DNA of 64,000 nt from the NCBI GenBank assembly GCA_030068075.1, contig CM057839.1, forward strand, positions 56,014,960 to 56,078,959, in the 5' to 3' direction. The notes below the pieces were generated by a model, which saw only the letters and a program-made list of their open reading frames with translations, was not told where the DNA came from and ran no database searches. The stretch comes from Paguma larvata (lineage: Eukaryota > Chordata > Mammalia > Carnivora > Viverridae). Both the position numbers and the translations under genes were made by a program. Within the stretch, counting starts at the first letter, position 1, and every line of letters starts with the position of its first letter. Positions 34,590-45,620 of this stretch are shown in pieces.

Positions 34590-36279
34590 TTTAAAACTTT
34601 TTTTCTGAAGTATAGTTGACATGCATTGCTACATTTGTTATAGGTGTACACATAGGGATTCAATAAGTCTGTATGTTATGCTTTGCTTACAAGTGTACCT
34701 CTCATCTGTTACCATGCAACACTATTAAAACTCCACTGACTATATTCCTTACATTGTACCTTTTACCCTGTGACTCATTCCTTCATAGAGGACTGTATCT
34801 CCCACTCCTCTTTACCCTCCTTTGCCCATCCCCCCACCCCTGTGTCCTCTGGCAACCATCAGTTTATATTTATGGGTCTTTTTCTGCTTTTTGATTATTC
34901 ATTTGTTTTATTTTTTAGATTCCACATATAAGTGAAATCATATAGTATTTGTCTTTTACAGCCTGGCTTATTTCACTTATTATGATACCCTGTACATTTA
35001 TCCATGTTGTCAGAAATGGCAAGATCTCATCTTTTTTTTTTTTATGAATGACTAATAGTTCCCTGTATGTATGTACGTGTGTATACCACTTCTACTGTAT
35101 CCACTCATCTATTGATAGACACTTGGGTTGCTTCCATATCTTGGCTATTGTAAATAAAGCTGCAGTAAACAAGGAAGTACCTATATCTTTTCAAATTAGT
35201 TTTTTGTTTTAATTTTCTAGGGAAAATACCCAGTAGTGGAATCACTGGTATTTCCATTTTTAATATTTTGAGGAAACTCCATACTGTTTTCCACAGTGGC
35301 TGCACCAGTTTACATTCCCACTAACAGTGCAAAAGTATTCCTTTTTCTCCACGTCCTCGCCAACACTTGATATTTGTCTTCCTGCTTCCAACCATTCTGG
35401 CAAGTGTAAGGGTATATATCTCATTGTAGTTTTGATTTGCATCTCTCTGATGATTAGTGATGTTGAACACCTTTTCATGTATCTGTTGGCCATCTGTATG
35501 TCTTCTTTGGAAAAATGTCTATTCAGGTCCTTTATCCATTTTTTTTTTAGTCAAATTGTTTGTTGTTTTGGTGTTTAATTGTATGAGTTCTTTATATATT
35601 TGGGATATTCAGCCCTTATCAGAGACATCATTTGTAAATATCATCTCCCATTTAGCAGGTTGCCTTTTCATTTTGTTGATGGTTTCCTTCAATGTGTAAA
35701 CACTGTTTATTTTGATAGAGTCCCAATTGTTTGTTTTTGTTTCCCTTGCCTGAGGAGATCTATCTAGAAGAAAAAATGCTGGTAAGGCTGATGTCAGTGA
35801 GATTACTGCCTGTGTTTTCTTCTAGGAGATTTATGGTTTCACATCTCGCGTGTAGGTCTTGGATCCACTTCGAGTTTATTTTTGTGTGTGGCATAAGACA
35901 GTGGTCCAATACCATTCTTTTGCATGTAGCTGTTCAGTTTTCCCAACACCATTTGTTGAAGACACTGTCTTCCCCCTTAAATATTGTTGCATCCTTTGTC
36001 AGAAATTAATTGACAATATGATCATAGGTTTATTTCTGGTCTCACTAGTCTGTTCCATTGACCTATGTGTCTGTTTTTGGGCCTATAGCATGATGTCTTG
36101 ATTACTATAGCTTTGTAATGTATCTTGAAATCTGGGATTGTGATACCGTCAGCTTCGTTCTTGTTTCTCCAAAGTGGGGACTTTTGTGGTTCCATACAAA
36201 TTTAGGATTATTCTAGTTCTTTGAAAATTGCTGTTGGTATTGTGATAGGGATTACATTAAATCTGTAGATGACTTTGGG
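34590..36279 (-). mobile_element. Long older L1, 3' portion (before SINE)
   Basis: Antisense L1 of the older 3' end type ('aagtatagttgacatgcatt'), covering the 3' UTR and the C-terminal half of ORF2 with many stops. It starts about 17 bases after the Tigger-like element and is interrupted at 36279 by a SINE. Confidence 0.93.
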
Positions 36280-36442
36280 GCGTCTGACTTGCTCAGTCGG
36301 TTGAGCCTCTGACTTTGGCTCAGGTCATGATCTCGGGGTCTGTGAGTTCAGGCCCCTCATCAGACTTTGTGCTCAGAGCCTGGAACCTGCTTCAGATTCT
36401 GTGTCTCCCTCTCTTTCGCTCTCTGCCCCTCCCCCACTCGTG

Positions 36443-36482
<40 letters not shown>

Positions 36483-36501
36483 AAAAAAAAACATTAAAAA
36501 T
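36280..36501 (+). mobile_element. CAN SINE nested in L1
   Basis: Plus-strand SINE in the long L1, with a 34-base (TC)n tract (36446-36479) and an A-rich tail. A 19-base duplication lies at 36261-36279 and 36502-36520, 'atctgtagatgactttggg' against 'atctgtagattactttggg', one mismatch. Confidence 0.96.
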
Positions 36502-37582
36502 ATCTGTAGATTACTTTGGGTAGTCTGGGGATATTAACATTATTAATTCTTCAAATCCACGAGCATGCAATATCTTGTCATTTGTGTTAGCTTCAATTTT
36601 TTTTCATTAATGTTTTATAGTTTTCAGAGTACAGATCTTTTGCCGTTTGGCCACATTTATCTCTCGGTATTTTGTTCCTTTTTGGTATAATTGTAATTGG
36701 AATTATTTTCTTCATTTGTCTTCCTGCTAGTTTGTTAACACTGTATAGAAATGCCAGCACGTTTCCGTATATTAATTTTGTACCCTACAACTTTACCGAA
36801 TTTACTTATACTTCTTAACAGTTTCTTGGTGGAGCGTTTAGGATTTTCTACGTATACTATAATGTCATTTGCGATTAGTGACCGTTTTACTTCTTTCTTG
36901 CTAATTTGGAGGTATTTTATTTCTTGTCTGATTGCTTTGGCTAGAATATTCCATACTATATTGAATAAAAGTAGCAATAGTGACCATCCTTGTCTTGCAA
37001 AACCTCTCAGTTTTCCAACTGAGAATGATTTTAGCTGTGGATTTGTCATAAATGGCCTTTGTTATGTTGAGGTATTTTCCCTCTAAACCCATTTTTGAGA
37101 ATTTTATCACGAATGAACACTAAATTTTTTGTCAAGTACCTTATCCGCATCTACTAAGACGATCATATGATTTTTATCTTTCATTCTGTTAATGTTGTGT
37201 ATCATGTTGATTGAACCGCAAATCCTGAATCGTCCTTCTATTCCTGAAATAAATCTACTCGATTTTGGTGAATGATCCCTTTAATGTATTGTTGAATGTG
37301 GATTGCTAATATTTTGTTGAGGATTTCCACAAATCCTTTGTTTGTTTGTTTGTAGTGTCTGCCTGGTTCTGGTGTCAGGGTGATTCTGACCATGTACAAT
37401 GTATTTGGAAGCTTTCCTTTCTCCTGTACTTTGGAATAGTTTAAGGAGAATACATATTAACTCTTCTTTAAATGTTATGTCAACTTAAGTTGTGAATCCA
37501 TCTGGTCCTGAACCTTTGTTTGGGAGGAGTTTATTGATTACCAGTTCAATTTCATTACTAGCAGTCAGTCTGTTCATATGTA
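36502..37582 (-). mobile_element. Long older L1, 5' portion (after SINE)
   Basis: Antisense L1 ORF2 through the reverse-transcriptase region to about 'cagtctgttcatatg'. With 34590-36279 this is about 2.77 kb of one L1 copy, the longest in the window. Confidence 0.92.
36735..37110 (-). pseudogene. L1 ORF2 reverse-transcriptase fragment, decayed catalytic site
   Basis: Two overlapping open stretches in different frames (36901-37110 and 36735-37049) encode the RT palm. The expected FADD box reads IAND at 36864-36875, so the first catalytic aspartate is changed to asparagine. Neighbouring text '[20 protein letters not shown]' still matches L1. A frameshift lies between the two stretches. This is a dead remnant within the long L1. 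Confidence 0.88.
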
Positions 37583-37929
37583 TATTCTGAAATTATGAAA
37601 TATCTGAAACATTTAGACTAATGCAAAGAACTATGTGATAAAACAAATGCCTGAATTTCATTATTTAGCCCTTTGGTATCCCAGCACTTTGCCATATCTT
37701 CTTCAGACCATTCTTTAAAACTAAAAAAAAAAAAAAATCACAAAAATGGAGACTTTTGTGCTGCCTTACTTTTTCTTTTTTGGTTATTTCTCACCACAGA
37801 AATGACCATTCAATCACAGTTTGGTGTTGTGTTGATATTTCTAATTCATTTAAGAATCCATCCATTCTTTGGCAGATGTGTTCCTTTATACAGCTGTTCA
37901 AATAAAACATTAAACCTTCTATAGTAATT
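37583..37929. other. Unique sequence with an A15 run
   Basis: No gene recognised. An A-rich run occurs at about 37723-37737. Confidence 0.5.
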
Positions 37930-38455
37930 TTTCACTCAGTTATGCTTTTTGGGATTTAGCCATGTTTGTATGGATACCACTGGCTTATCTGTTATCATTG
38001 CTGTAGAATATTCCTTCTTCTGCATATATTATAATTTATTCACCCTTTCTCCTCTCATTGGACACATAAATGATTCCTGTGTTTTTATTATCACCAAAAA
38101 TGCTGCTGTAAATATTCTTGTCTGTCTTCTCACGCATACGCACTTGAGTTTTTCTAGGATATATTTCTAAGAATAGAAATGTTGAGTTGGAATATAAGCA
38201 TCTTCAACTTTAAGATGTTGACAAATTTAATTGCTCTGCAAATTATTGCCTCTTTCTTCTATTACAAGAGTGTGATAGTTTTTATATCTCAACATTCTTT
38301 CCAGCATTTAGGTCAGTAATTTTTCCCATTTTATTTGTATGAAAATTTCATTGTAGTTTTATTTTTATTTTTTTGTATTTCTCTGTGATTTTAAGCATCT
38401 TTTTGTATGTTTACTGGCCATGCACATTCTCTCTTCTGTACAGTTGCTTTATTGT
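37930..38455 (-). mobile_element. Ancient L1 fragment (L1M-like)
   Basis: Diverged antisense L1: 'gatttagccatgtttgtatg', 'ccaaaaatgctgctgtaaat', 'gagtttttctaggatatatt', 'taagcatctttttgtatgtt'. Older than the carnivore L1s around it. Confidence 0.75.
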
Positions 38456-38558
38456 CTGTGTTTCAAGGTTACTATATTGTAACACTTCAGAGATAACATT
38501 TAATTTTCGTATTCCAAAGGGTTAAGGCTAATACTTTTAGCTACATAATGTCCTTTTA

Positions 38559-39925
38559 TTTTATTTTTTTAAATAATTTATTGTCAAATTGGTTTCCATA
38601 CAACACCCAGTGCTTATCCCAACAAGTGCCCTCCTCAGTGCCCATCACCCACTCTCCCTCCTCCTACAGCCCCCTTACCCCTCAATTTGTTCTGAGTCTC
38701 TTATGTTTTGTCTCCCTCCCTCTCTGTGTCTTTTATCTTTTCCCCTCTGCCCCTCCCCCATGGTTTTCTGCTAAGTCTCTCAAAATCCACCTATGCGTGG
38801 AAACATATGGTGTCTGTCTTTCTCTGACTAACTTAGTTAGCATAATACCCTCCAGGTCCATCCATGTTGCTACACATGGCCAGATTTCATTCTTCCTCGT
38901 TGCTGCATAGTATTCCATTGTGTACATATACCACTTTTTTTTTATCCATTCATCAGTTGATGGACACTTGGTCTCTTTCCATGATTTGGCTATTATCGAA
39001 AGTGCTGCTATGAACATTGGGGTACATGTGCCCCTATGCATCAGCACTTCTGTGTCTCTTGGGTAGATTCCTAGCAGTGCTACTGCTGGGCCATAGGGTA
39101 GTTCTGTTTGCATTTTTTTCAGGAAGCTCTACACGATTTTCCAGAGTGGCTGCACTAGTTTACATTCCCACCAACAGTGTAGGAGGGTGCCTGCTTCTCC
39201 ACATCCTTGCCAGCATCTATAGTTTCCTGATTTATTCATTTTAGCCACTCTAACCGGTGTGAGGTGGTATCTCAGTGTGGTTTTGATTTGTATTTCTCTG
39301 ATGATGAGTAACATTGATCATCGTTTCATGTGTTTGTTGGCCATCTGGATGTCTTCTTTGGAGAAGTGTCTGTTCATATCTTCTGCCCATTTCTTCACTG
39401 GATTATTTGTTTTTCGGGTGTGGAGTTTGGTAAGTTCTTTATAGATTTTAGATACTAGTCCTTTATCAATATGTCATTTGCAATTATCCTTTCCCATTCC
39501 ATTGGTTGTCTATTAGTTTTGTTGGTTGTTTCCTTTGCTGTGCAGAAGCTTTTTATCTTGATGAGGTCCCAATAGTTCATTTTTGCTTTTAATTCCCTCA
39601 CCTTTGGAGATGTGTCACGTAGGAAATTGCTGTGGCTCAGGTCAAACAGGTTTTTTCCTGCTTTCTCCTCTAGGATTTTGATGGTTTCCTGTCTCACATT
39701 CAGGTCCTTCATCCATTTTGAGTGTGCTGAAAGAAAGTGGTCTAGTTTCATCCTTCTCCGTGTTGCTGTCCAGTTCTCCCTGCACCATTTGTTAAAGAGG
39801 CGGTCTTTTTTCTATTGGATACTCTTTCTGGCTTTGTCAAAGATTAGTTGGCCATATGCTTGTGGGTCCATTTCTGAGTTCTCTATTCAATTCCATTGGT
39901 CTGTGTGTCTGTTCTTGTGCCACAG
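38559..39925 (-). mobile_element. Recent L1 insertion, 5' truncated
   Basis: 1367-base antisense L1 with the youngest 3' end type and the ORF2 C-terminal half. A 12-base duplication 'aatgtcctttta' lies at 38547-38558 and 39926-39937. The tail is short and T-rich. It lies about 100 bases from an ancient L1 relic. Confidence 0.95.
38733..39314 (-). pseudogene. L1 ORF2p C-terminal fragment, one nonsense stop
   Basis: Two open stretches in the same frame (39129-39314 and 38733-39113) encode the ORF2 C-terminal region. It holds the cysteine-rich motif ('[19 protein letters not shown]') and '[18 protein letters not shown]'. They are separated by a TAG where related copies have a tryptophan codon. 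After 'EGIML' the reading diverges from the 29473-30174 copy. A non-functional piece of the 38559 L1. Confidence 0.9.
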
Positions 39926-39937
39926 AATGTCCTTTTA

Positions 39938-40910
39938 AATGCCCTTGAAATGATGGGACCCTCTGCCTTGTGCTATTACCTAACCATATGGCCTTAAGAT
40001 ATTATCTCAAATAAAACAAGAACAATAACTAGGCTTCTCTTTTATAATAAGAACAAATGAATTACTATCTTGAAGTACTTTAGAAGGTATAAAATGTATA
40101 AATGAATTAATTTTTAATTCTTTTCTCAAATGTGGGAAGCAGTGATAATACAAAAGCAATTAATAATTAGTTTGCAGTATTTTTCATGATTATCTTTGTT
40201 AGACAGGAATAATATCCACTATTAATAATCTATTCTCCCTCGGAGCTAGGCAGCTTTGCAGACTTTGTCTTTCAAACTTATGCTGAAAGATGTCTTCTGC
40301 TCCAGTAGCACCACCCAAGTTCCAAGTTAGAAGATGTGGAAAGGATAATGGGCAAAATATTGGTGCCACTGAGTGTTTTCACTTAGAAAATGGCTTTTCT
40401 TGAGTCTTTACTCAAGAAGCTTTCATTTAGACCTCATTGGCTAGAGCTCTGCCACATGGGTTCCATAGTAGTCAAGGGTGGATATGTATTACCCGCCATA
40501 TCTACTGCATGCCAGGTTAGTTTATATAAATAGAAAATAAGTAAGATATAGTTTCTTCCTTCAAGTTACTTAGGTCCAGTGAACTCTTTTCACTTTATTA
40601 ATTTTATATAATTTTATAAATGTGTTTTCATATAAAGACATATCCATAGAATTATAATTACAGTAGTTACATAGTCTAAATACTTTTCATATGTGAGACA
40701 TCTGGCTTTTCTCCAGCTGTTCCCTATCAGAAATAGTGCTTCTACGAACATGTCAATAAATAGGATTACTTTTTTAAACAGAGGTGAATATTTCCTTAAA
40801 GTGTATCATCATTCACAGTGGTCACTTTAAGGTGTCTCTGAACTAAATAAACAAATCCTAAGCCAATGTCCCTGGAGAAATACAGGATTAGGTGCTGCAG
40901 TCTTCCACTC
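39938..40910. other. Mostly unique sequence
   Basis: No gene seen. 39965-40065 ('aaccatatggccttaagata' and following) weakly resembles a plus-strand MIR. The rest is AT-rich and unassigned. Confidence 0.45.

Positions 40911-40987
<77 letters not shown>
40911..40987. repeat. (TAT)n-(CAT)n compound microsatellite
   Basis: About 45 bases of TAT repeats change into about 32 bases of CAT repeats at 40955/40956. It forms Tyr/His or Asn/Asp runs in open frames that are not genes. Confidence 0.98.
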
Positions 40988-41835
40988 GTCAGTGCAAACC
41001 TTGTTTCCTGTATGTTTCTGTTTAAAGACACCTTATTTAATATATATTGTTGATTCATTAACCTTGATTTCATGGTCAGAAGCACCGTAACTAATTCCTG
41101 AATAAAGCTTACCTAAAATATGTATTTTTTTCTATAAGTCACATCACACCTTCTTGGACTTAAGTATATAGACTGCCCTTCAGCACTATGCTTAGGGCCA
41201 TTTTAAACAGAAGAATAACCAACACAAAAACACAAAATCACAAACACAAAAGTGGTGGAAAGAAGACTTGTTTAACAATATAGCAGACTGAAAATTTTCA
41301 CCCCTAGTCTGCGAATGACTAGGAAAGTGCTTGAGGTATTTATTTTGGCATTACAAATAACTTTTAGTGAGTAGGAAAATTCGCAAGTACAAAATCAACT
41401 GTATTTCCAGAAGTGAAATTATTGTATGTTTTAATATGAATAGTCTTTTAGTTCATACTACCATTAGAACACCGATTATATAGGTTCCTCCAGTTACTAA
41501 TAGCAGAAAGCAAACCTTGCCTGACCAAGAAGATTAGTTGGCTCTGGAGTAACCCACAATGGGAGGAGATAAGATACCTATATCCAAGACCAAAGCCTGT
41601 CAGAATCTTCTCTATCTTATTTCTGCTTTGCTTTGAGACCTCCAATGCCTCAAGCCAGCTTTACTCCATGTTGCCATGATCATGGCTATACTCAGCTCTG
41701 ACTCTCACTTTATCACCTAATCCAGAAAGAAAAGAAACTTCTCTAAGCTTCTTCAAGTTTGAAAAATCTTAGAGAAGGGCTTGGGCAGACCTGACCTGAG
41801 TCCTAGATTACTATAACCTGGGATACGGGAGGTGG
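40988..41835. other. Unique sequence, no gene seen
   Basis: No recognised repeat or coding frame. Confidence 0.5.
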
Positions 41836-41898
41836 AGTTTTGTTTTTGTTTTGGGGATTTTTGTTTTTGTTTTTGTTTTTTGTTTTTTGTTTTTGTTT
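41836..41898. repeat. (TTTTG)n low-complexity tract
   Basis: Imperfect T4-6G repeats of about 60 bases. It could be an old complementary A-tail, but no element is recognised beside it. Confidence 0.9.
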
Positions 41899-41984
41899 CT
41901 GATTTTACCAAAAAGGTGGGTAGCCTAGCTAGGGCCTCTACAGAGGTTCTATCCACTATCTCCATCACATCTGTCCACTTATGT

Positions 41985-42108
41985 TCCTTTTCTAGTAGAC
42001 TTTGAGTTCCTTTAAAGCAGAAGCCATGTTCACATTAATATTCTCATCACCTAACAAAGAGCCTAGAGTGAGTGCTTAATATTCATTAAATCATTCCAAG
42101 TGAAAAAT
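41985..42108 (+). repeat. L2 LINE 3' end
   Basis: Clear L2 tail order: 'tagactttgagttcctttaa', 'gcagaagccatgttcacatt', 'atcacctaacaaagagccta', 'gagtgcttaatattcattaa'. Confidence 0.8.
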
Positions 42109-42194
42109 AAATACATGAAAATAAATACTTCCAGATTATTCTCCAGAAGTTCAATTTCTAAATGCTCACCCAGAATCCTGTCACAATGAGTTTT

Positions 42195-42374
42195 TAGTTT
42201 GTTAAATGTTTTATTTTAATTATAGTATAGTTAATGAATAGTATTATATTCATTTCAGGTGTACAGTATAGTAATTCAACAATTCTGTGCATTACTCATT
42301 GCTCATCGAGACAAGTATACTCTTTAATCCCCATCACCTATTTCACCTATTCCCCCACCCACGTCTCCACTGGT
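42195..42374 (-). mobile_element. L1 3' end, likely 5'-inverted
   Basis: Antisense L1 3' UTR ('ttcatttcaggtgtacagta', 'ccccatcacctatttcacct') to about 42374. About 26 bases of sense L1 follow ('agaaacaaaacaaatgag'). Confidence 0.82.
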
Positions 42375-42405
42375 ATTTCAGAAACAAAACAAATGAGAAA
42401 AGTAA
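42375..42405 (+). mobile_element. Short inverted L1 5' segment
   Basis: 'tttcagaaacaaaacaaatg' matches sense L1 text that lies just upstream of the 3' UTR portion at 42195-42374. It is probably the inverted tip of the same insertion. The match is short. Confidence 0.5.
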
Positions 42406-42730
42406 AAAAAAGAGTTTTATCACTTTAATCCAAATTTTCTATATATTAACAAATTATTCCTTAAAATATATTTGAAAAGTTATATATGTATGTATGTATA
42501 TGATCACAAAAGGATCATGCAGGGGGGGAAATGAATTTCAGGAAAGTTTTCTGCCTGTGAGGACTTAAGTTATTACTAAGTAGTCCTTTGAAAAGCTTGA
42601 TAATCTTAATACATTATGTGCAAGAAACAAACAAAAAAGCACAATACCAGTTTATTTCCCAGATGTTTCAGTGAGGTAAGAAAATATTCTGAAGAATTTT
42701 AAGAAAATATATAAAGCTTTACTGTTAAAC
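42406..42730. other. Unique sequence, no gene seen
   Basis: AT-rich, with a short (TATG) run near 42483-42500. Confidence 0.5.
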
Positions 42731-42744
42731 AGGCTTCCTATTTT

Positions 42745-42969
42745 GTTTTGTTTTTATTTTTTTAATGTTTATTTATTTTAGAGAGAGAGAAAGAGACACA
42801 GCAAGAATGGGGGAGGGGCAGAGAGAGAGGGAGACACAGAATGTGAAGCAGGCTCCAGGCTCTGAGCTGTCAGCACAGAGCCCAACGCGGGGCTCAAACT
42901 CACGAGCAGTGAGATCATGACCTGAGCTGAAGTCGGACACTTAACCAACTGAGCCAGCCAGGCAACCCC
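42745..42969 (-). mobile_element. CAN SINE with target-site duplication
   Basis: Minus-strand full-length SINE: T-rich tail complement, GA tract, 'tgagctgtcagcacagagcc', B box and head. The 14-base flanks 42731-42744 and 42970-42983 are 'aggcttcctatttt' against 'aggcttcccatttt', one mismatch. Confidence 0.96.
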
Positions 42970-43239
42970 AGGCTTCCCATTTTGGAAACACTGTTTATAC
43001 AATCAATCCTTCGATGTGTTTCCTCTATATGTAGCAAGTTACGTTAACGAACTACATTCCAAATCATCAAGATGGGCCACTCATTACTGAATACTCAGGG
43101 AGAGTATACAATTAATTATGTATGCTATTCTTGTCCAATAAAGATCATCATGAAATGTATTGCAAACCAATTATTAGTTACTTTTGTATTATCCCTGTGT
43201 CCCATATTTGAATAATTAAAAATTAGTATATTTTTAAAT

Positions 43240-43400
43240 TATTCAGCACTTGATACTTTCTAACGTACTTCAGATAATATCTCATTTATTCCTACTACCA
43301 AGAAGAAGCCTAGCTATTATTCCTGCTTTATTCGAGATTATATGTTAAGGCCACATGATTGGTTAGTAGCATAACACTGAGGGTCTCCAAACCCTCCAAG
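43240..43400 (-). repeat. MIR SINE relic
   Basis: Antisense MIR-like text: 'tcagcacttgatactttcta', 'gataatatctcatttattcc', 'agctattattcctgctttat', 'taaggccacatgattggtta'. Confidence 0.6.
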
Positions 43401-43574
43401 ATGTACGTTTCACAGCCTGTAGCTGTAACTGAAACTATCAGCCTTAAACAATTGAGTTTCTTAGATTCCTCAGTCATCATTTTGGCAGTCTATCCCATGG
43501 TCTTTATTTTAAAAAGAAGAACATTGTCTAGGAAGTTTTCACTTGAACCATAGTTGTATGATAGAGTGAAAAGG

Positions 43575-43765
43575 GCACAGAGTTTGAGTTAAAAAGCTTT
43601 GGGTCCTTGTTCACGCTCAGGATTGTCAGCTAGGTGACCTTGACCAAGTTGTGCAACTTCCACAGGTCTCATCTTTCTTTATATATAAATGGGGAAATAG
43701 TAATATATATTTCAAAGGGTTCTTGTGAAAATTAAATGATAAGATGCATGAAAGATGCTGTAAAA
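43575..43765 (+). repeat. MIR SINE relic
   Basis: Plus-strand MIR: 'gctaggtgaccttgaccaag', 'tataaatggggaaatagtaa', 'aaagggttcttgtgaaaatt', 'aaatgataagatgcatgaaa'. With 43240-43400 it forms two MIRs in opposite orientation about 175 bases apart. Confidence 0.78.
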
Positions 43766-44064
43766 ATGGTAAATTATTATATATAATTATATGACATAAT
43801 TGCAGTTTTTTACCTGACTGAATACTCCGCTAGTCACAGTTCTACTTGAGGTCTGAGTCTGCCTCTCTTTTATCTTAATGATTCCCATTTAGAGAGATTA
43901 TAATAACTAGTGTACATATACATAAGTAATAAATACCTATTGAAATAGTTATATAAAAGGAAGTTATCTAGAGATATGAAAAACTATATTTTTCCAGTAT
44001 TTTACATTTATTCCCTAAGAAGATAGAGGAAAAAAAACTTTGGAGAAGGAACAGAAGCTAAAAA
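43766..44064. other. Unique sequence, no gene seen
   Basis: AT-rich spacer between MIR copies. Confidence 0.45.
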
Positions 44065-44275
44065 ATTTATTTTTCAAACTTTATGTTCCAAGCTCTGTTC
44101 TAAGATTTGCAGAATATTTCAGGTAACAATCTGAATATCCCCCCAAAATAAAAGTTATCACTACTACCTTTATAGACAAAGAAATGAAGGCACTGAGAAT
44201 TAATGAATTTGCTAATCTCACTCAGGTTGTACACAATTCAAATCTAGATCTTACTCTCTTCAAAACTTGTTCTTT
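44065..44275 (-). repeat. MIR SINE relic
   Basis: Antisense MIR: 'ttccaagctctgttctaaga', 'acctttatagacaaagaaat', 'gaaggcactgagaattaatg', 'aattcaaatctagatcttac'. Confidence 0.72.
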
Positions 44276-44280
44276 GAAAA

Positions 44281-44744
44281 AGTGGTATATATAAACAATG
44301 AAATACTACTCAGCAATGAAAATGAATGAAATCTTGCCACTTACAATAGTGTGGATGGAACATGAGTGTATTATGCTAAGTGAAATAAGTTAGAGAAAAA
44401 TAGATATCATGTTTGCACTCATATGTGGGATTTTAGAAACTTAAAGGAAGACCATGGTGGAAGGGAAGGAAAAATAAGCTACAAACAGAAAGGGAGGCAA
44501 ACCATAAGAGACTCTTAAATACAGAAAATAAACTGAGGGCTGATGGGGGTGGGAGTTGGAGGGTGGGGAAAATGGGTGATGGGCATTGAGGAGGGCACTT
44601 GTTGGGATGAGCACTTGGTGTTGTATGTAAGTGATGAATCACAGCTATCGCCTTCCAAAGTCGAGACTACACTGTATTTCAGCTAACTTGATAGTAAATT
44701 ATTTAAAAAATGAAATAAAAAAATACAAATATAAAATAATAAAG
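44281..44744 (+). mobile_element. L1 3' end, 5' truncated
   Basis: Sense L1 from the end of ORF2 ('aatgaaatactactcagcaa', 'ttatgctaagtgaaataagt') through the 3' UTR ('gggatgagcacttggtgttg') to an A-rich tail at about 44701-44744. It lies directly after a MIR. Confidence 0.93.
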
Positions 44745-45194
44745 TTGTTCTTTGTATTCTGCCCTTTTCTAAGAGCATTTAATTGTCTTGGGTCTCTTAG
44801 TAATTCATGATGAATTAAGGGGAACCTACTATCTACTGGCCAAATAAAGATACCTGTCATTTGTCATTATGACAGTAATTACCACTGTTAGTTTGAAGTC
44901 TCTAGAGTAGCATGTCCCAAATCGTGTTCCATGGAAAACTATTCCCCTGGAACACTACACAAATAAAAGATCACATGTTATATCTCTCCGCAGAGATTCA
45001 CAGAGTACTATAACAAAATGAGAGCTCTGAGAAGTCATAAACCAAGGAAATCTGTTAAATTTTTTTTATCCAAAGTGTCCTTTGACCATGATAATCTTTC
45101 TCTTACCACATAGTACCAATTAACATTCAGGGAAATGCTATTTTATACATTGGGAAAGAGTATATGAAAACCTTCTGGGAGCAAGTGTTTTTTT
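44745..45194. other. Unique sequence, no gene seen
   Basis: No recognised feature. Confidence 0.5.
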
Positions 45195-45607
45195 GTTGTT
45201 GTGATGGTGGTTGATTTTTGCTTTTTTTTAAATCCAAGTTAGTTAACATATAGTGTAATACTGGTTTCAGGAGTATAATTTAGTGATTCATCACTTACAT
45301 ACAACACTCAGTGCTCATCACAACAAGTGTCTTCCTTAATGCTCATCACCCATTTAGCTCCTCCCTCCCCTCCAGCAACCCTCATTTTGTTCTCTATATT
45401 TAGTCTCTTATGGTTTGCCTCCCTATGTTTTCCTTCCCTTCCCCTATGTTCAGCCGTTTTATTTCTTAAATTCCACATATGAGTGGAATAATGTGATATT
45501 CGTTTTTCTCTGACTGACATACTTCACTTAGGGTAATACATTCTAGCTCCATCCATGTCGTTGCAAATGACAAGATTTCATTCTTTTTGGTCACCAAGTA
45601 ATATTTG
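45195..45607 (-). mobile_element. L1 3' end, 5' truncated
   Basis: Antisense L1: T-rich tail complement, 'aagttagttaacatatagtg', 3' UTR and the end of ORF2 to 'tttttggtcaccaagtaata'. Flanks near 45183 and 45608 ('aagtgttttttt' against 'aagtgctttttt') look like a target-site duplication. Confidence 0.92.
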
Positions 45608-45620
45608 AAGTGCTTTTTTC

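Noticed and set aside
40640..40790. Possible old antisense L1 piece ('atcagaaatagtgcttctac')
   Set aside because: The word order around it does not follow L1, so the match is too weak to annotate.
41836..41898. TTTTG tract as the A-tail complement of a processed pseudogene
   Set aside because: No gene-like or element-like sequence adjoins it on the expected (right) side, and no flanking duplication was found.
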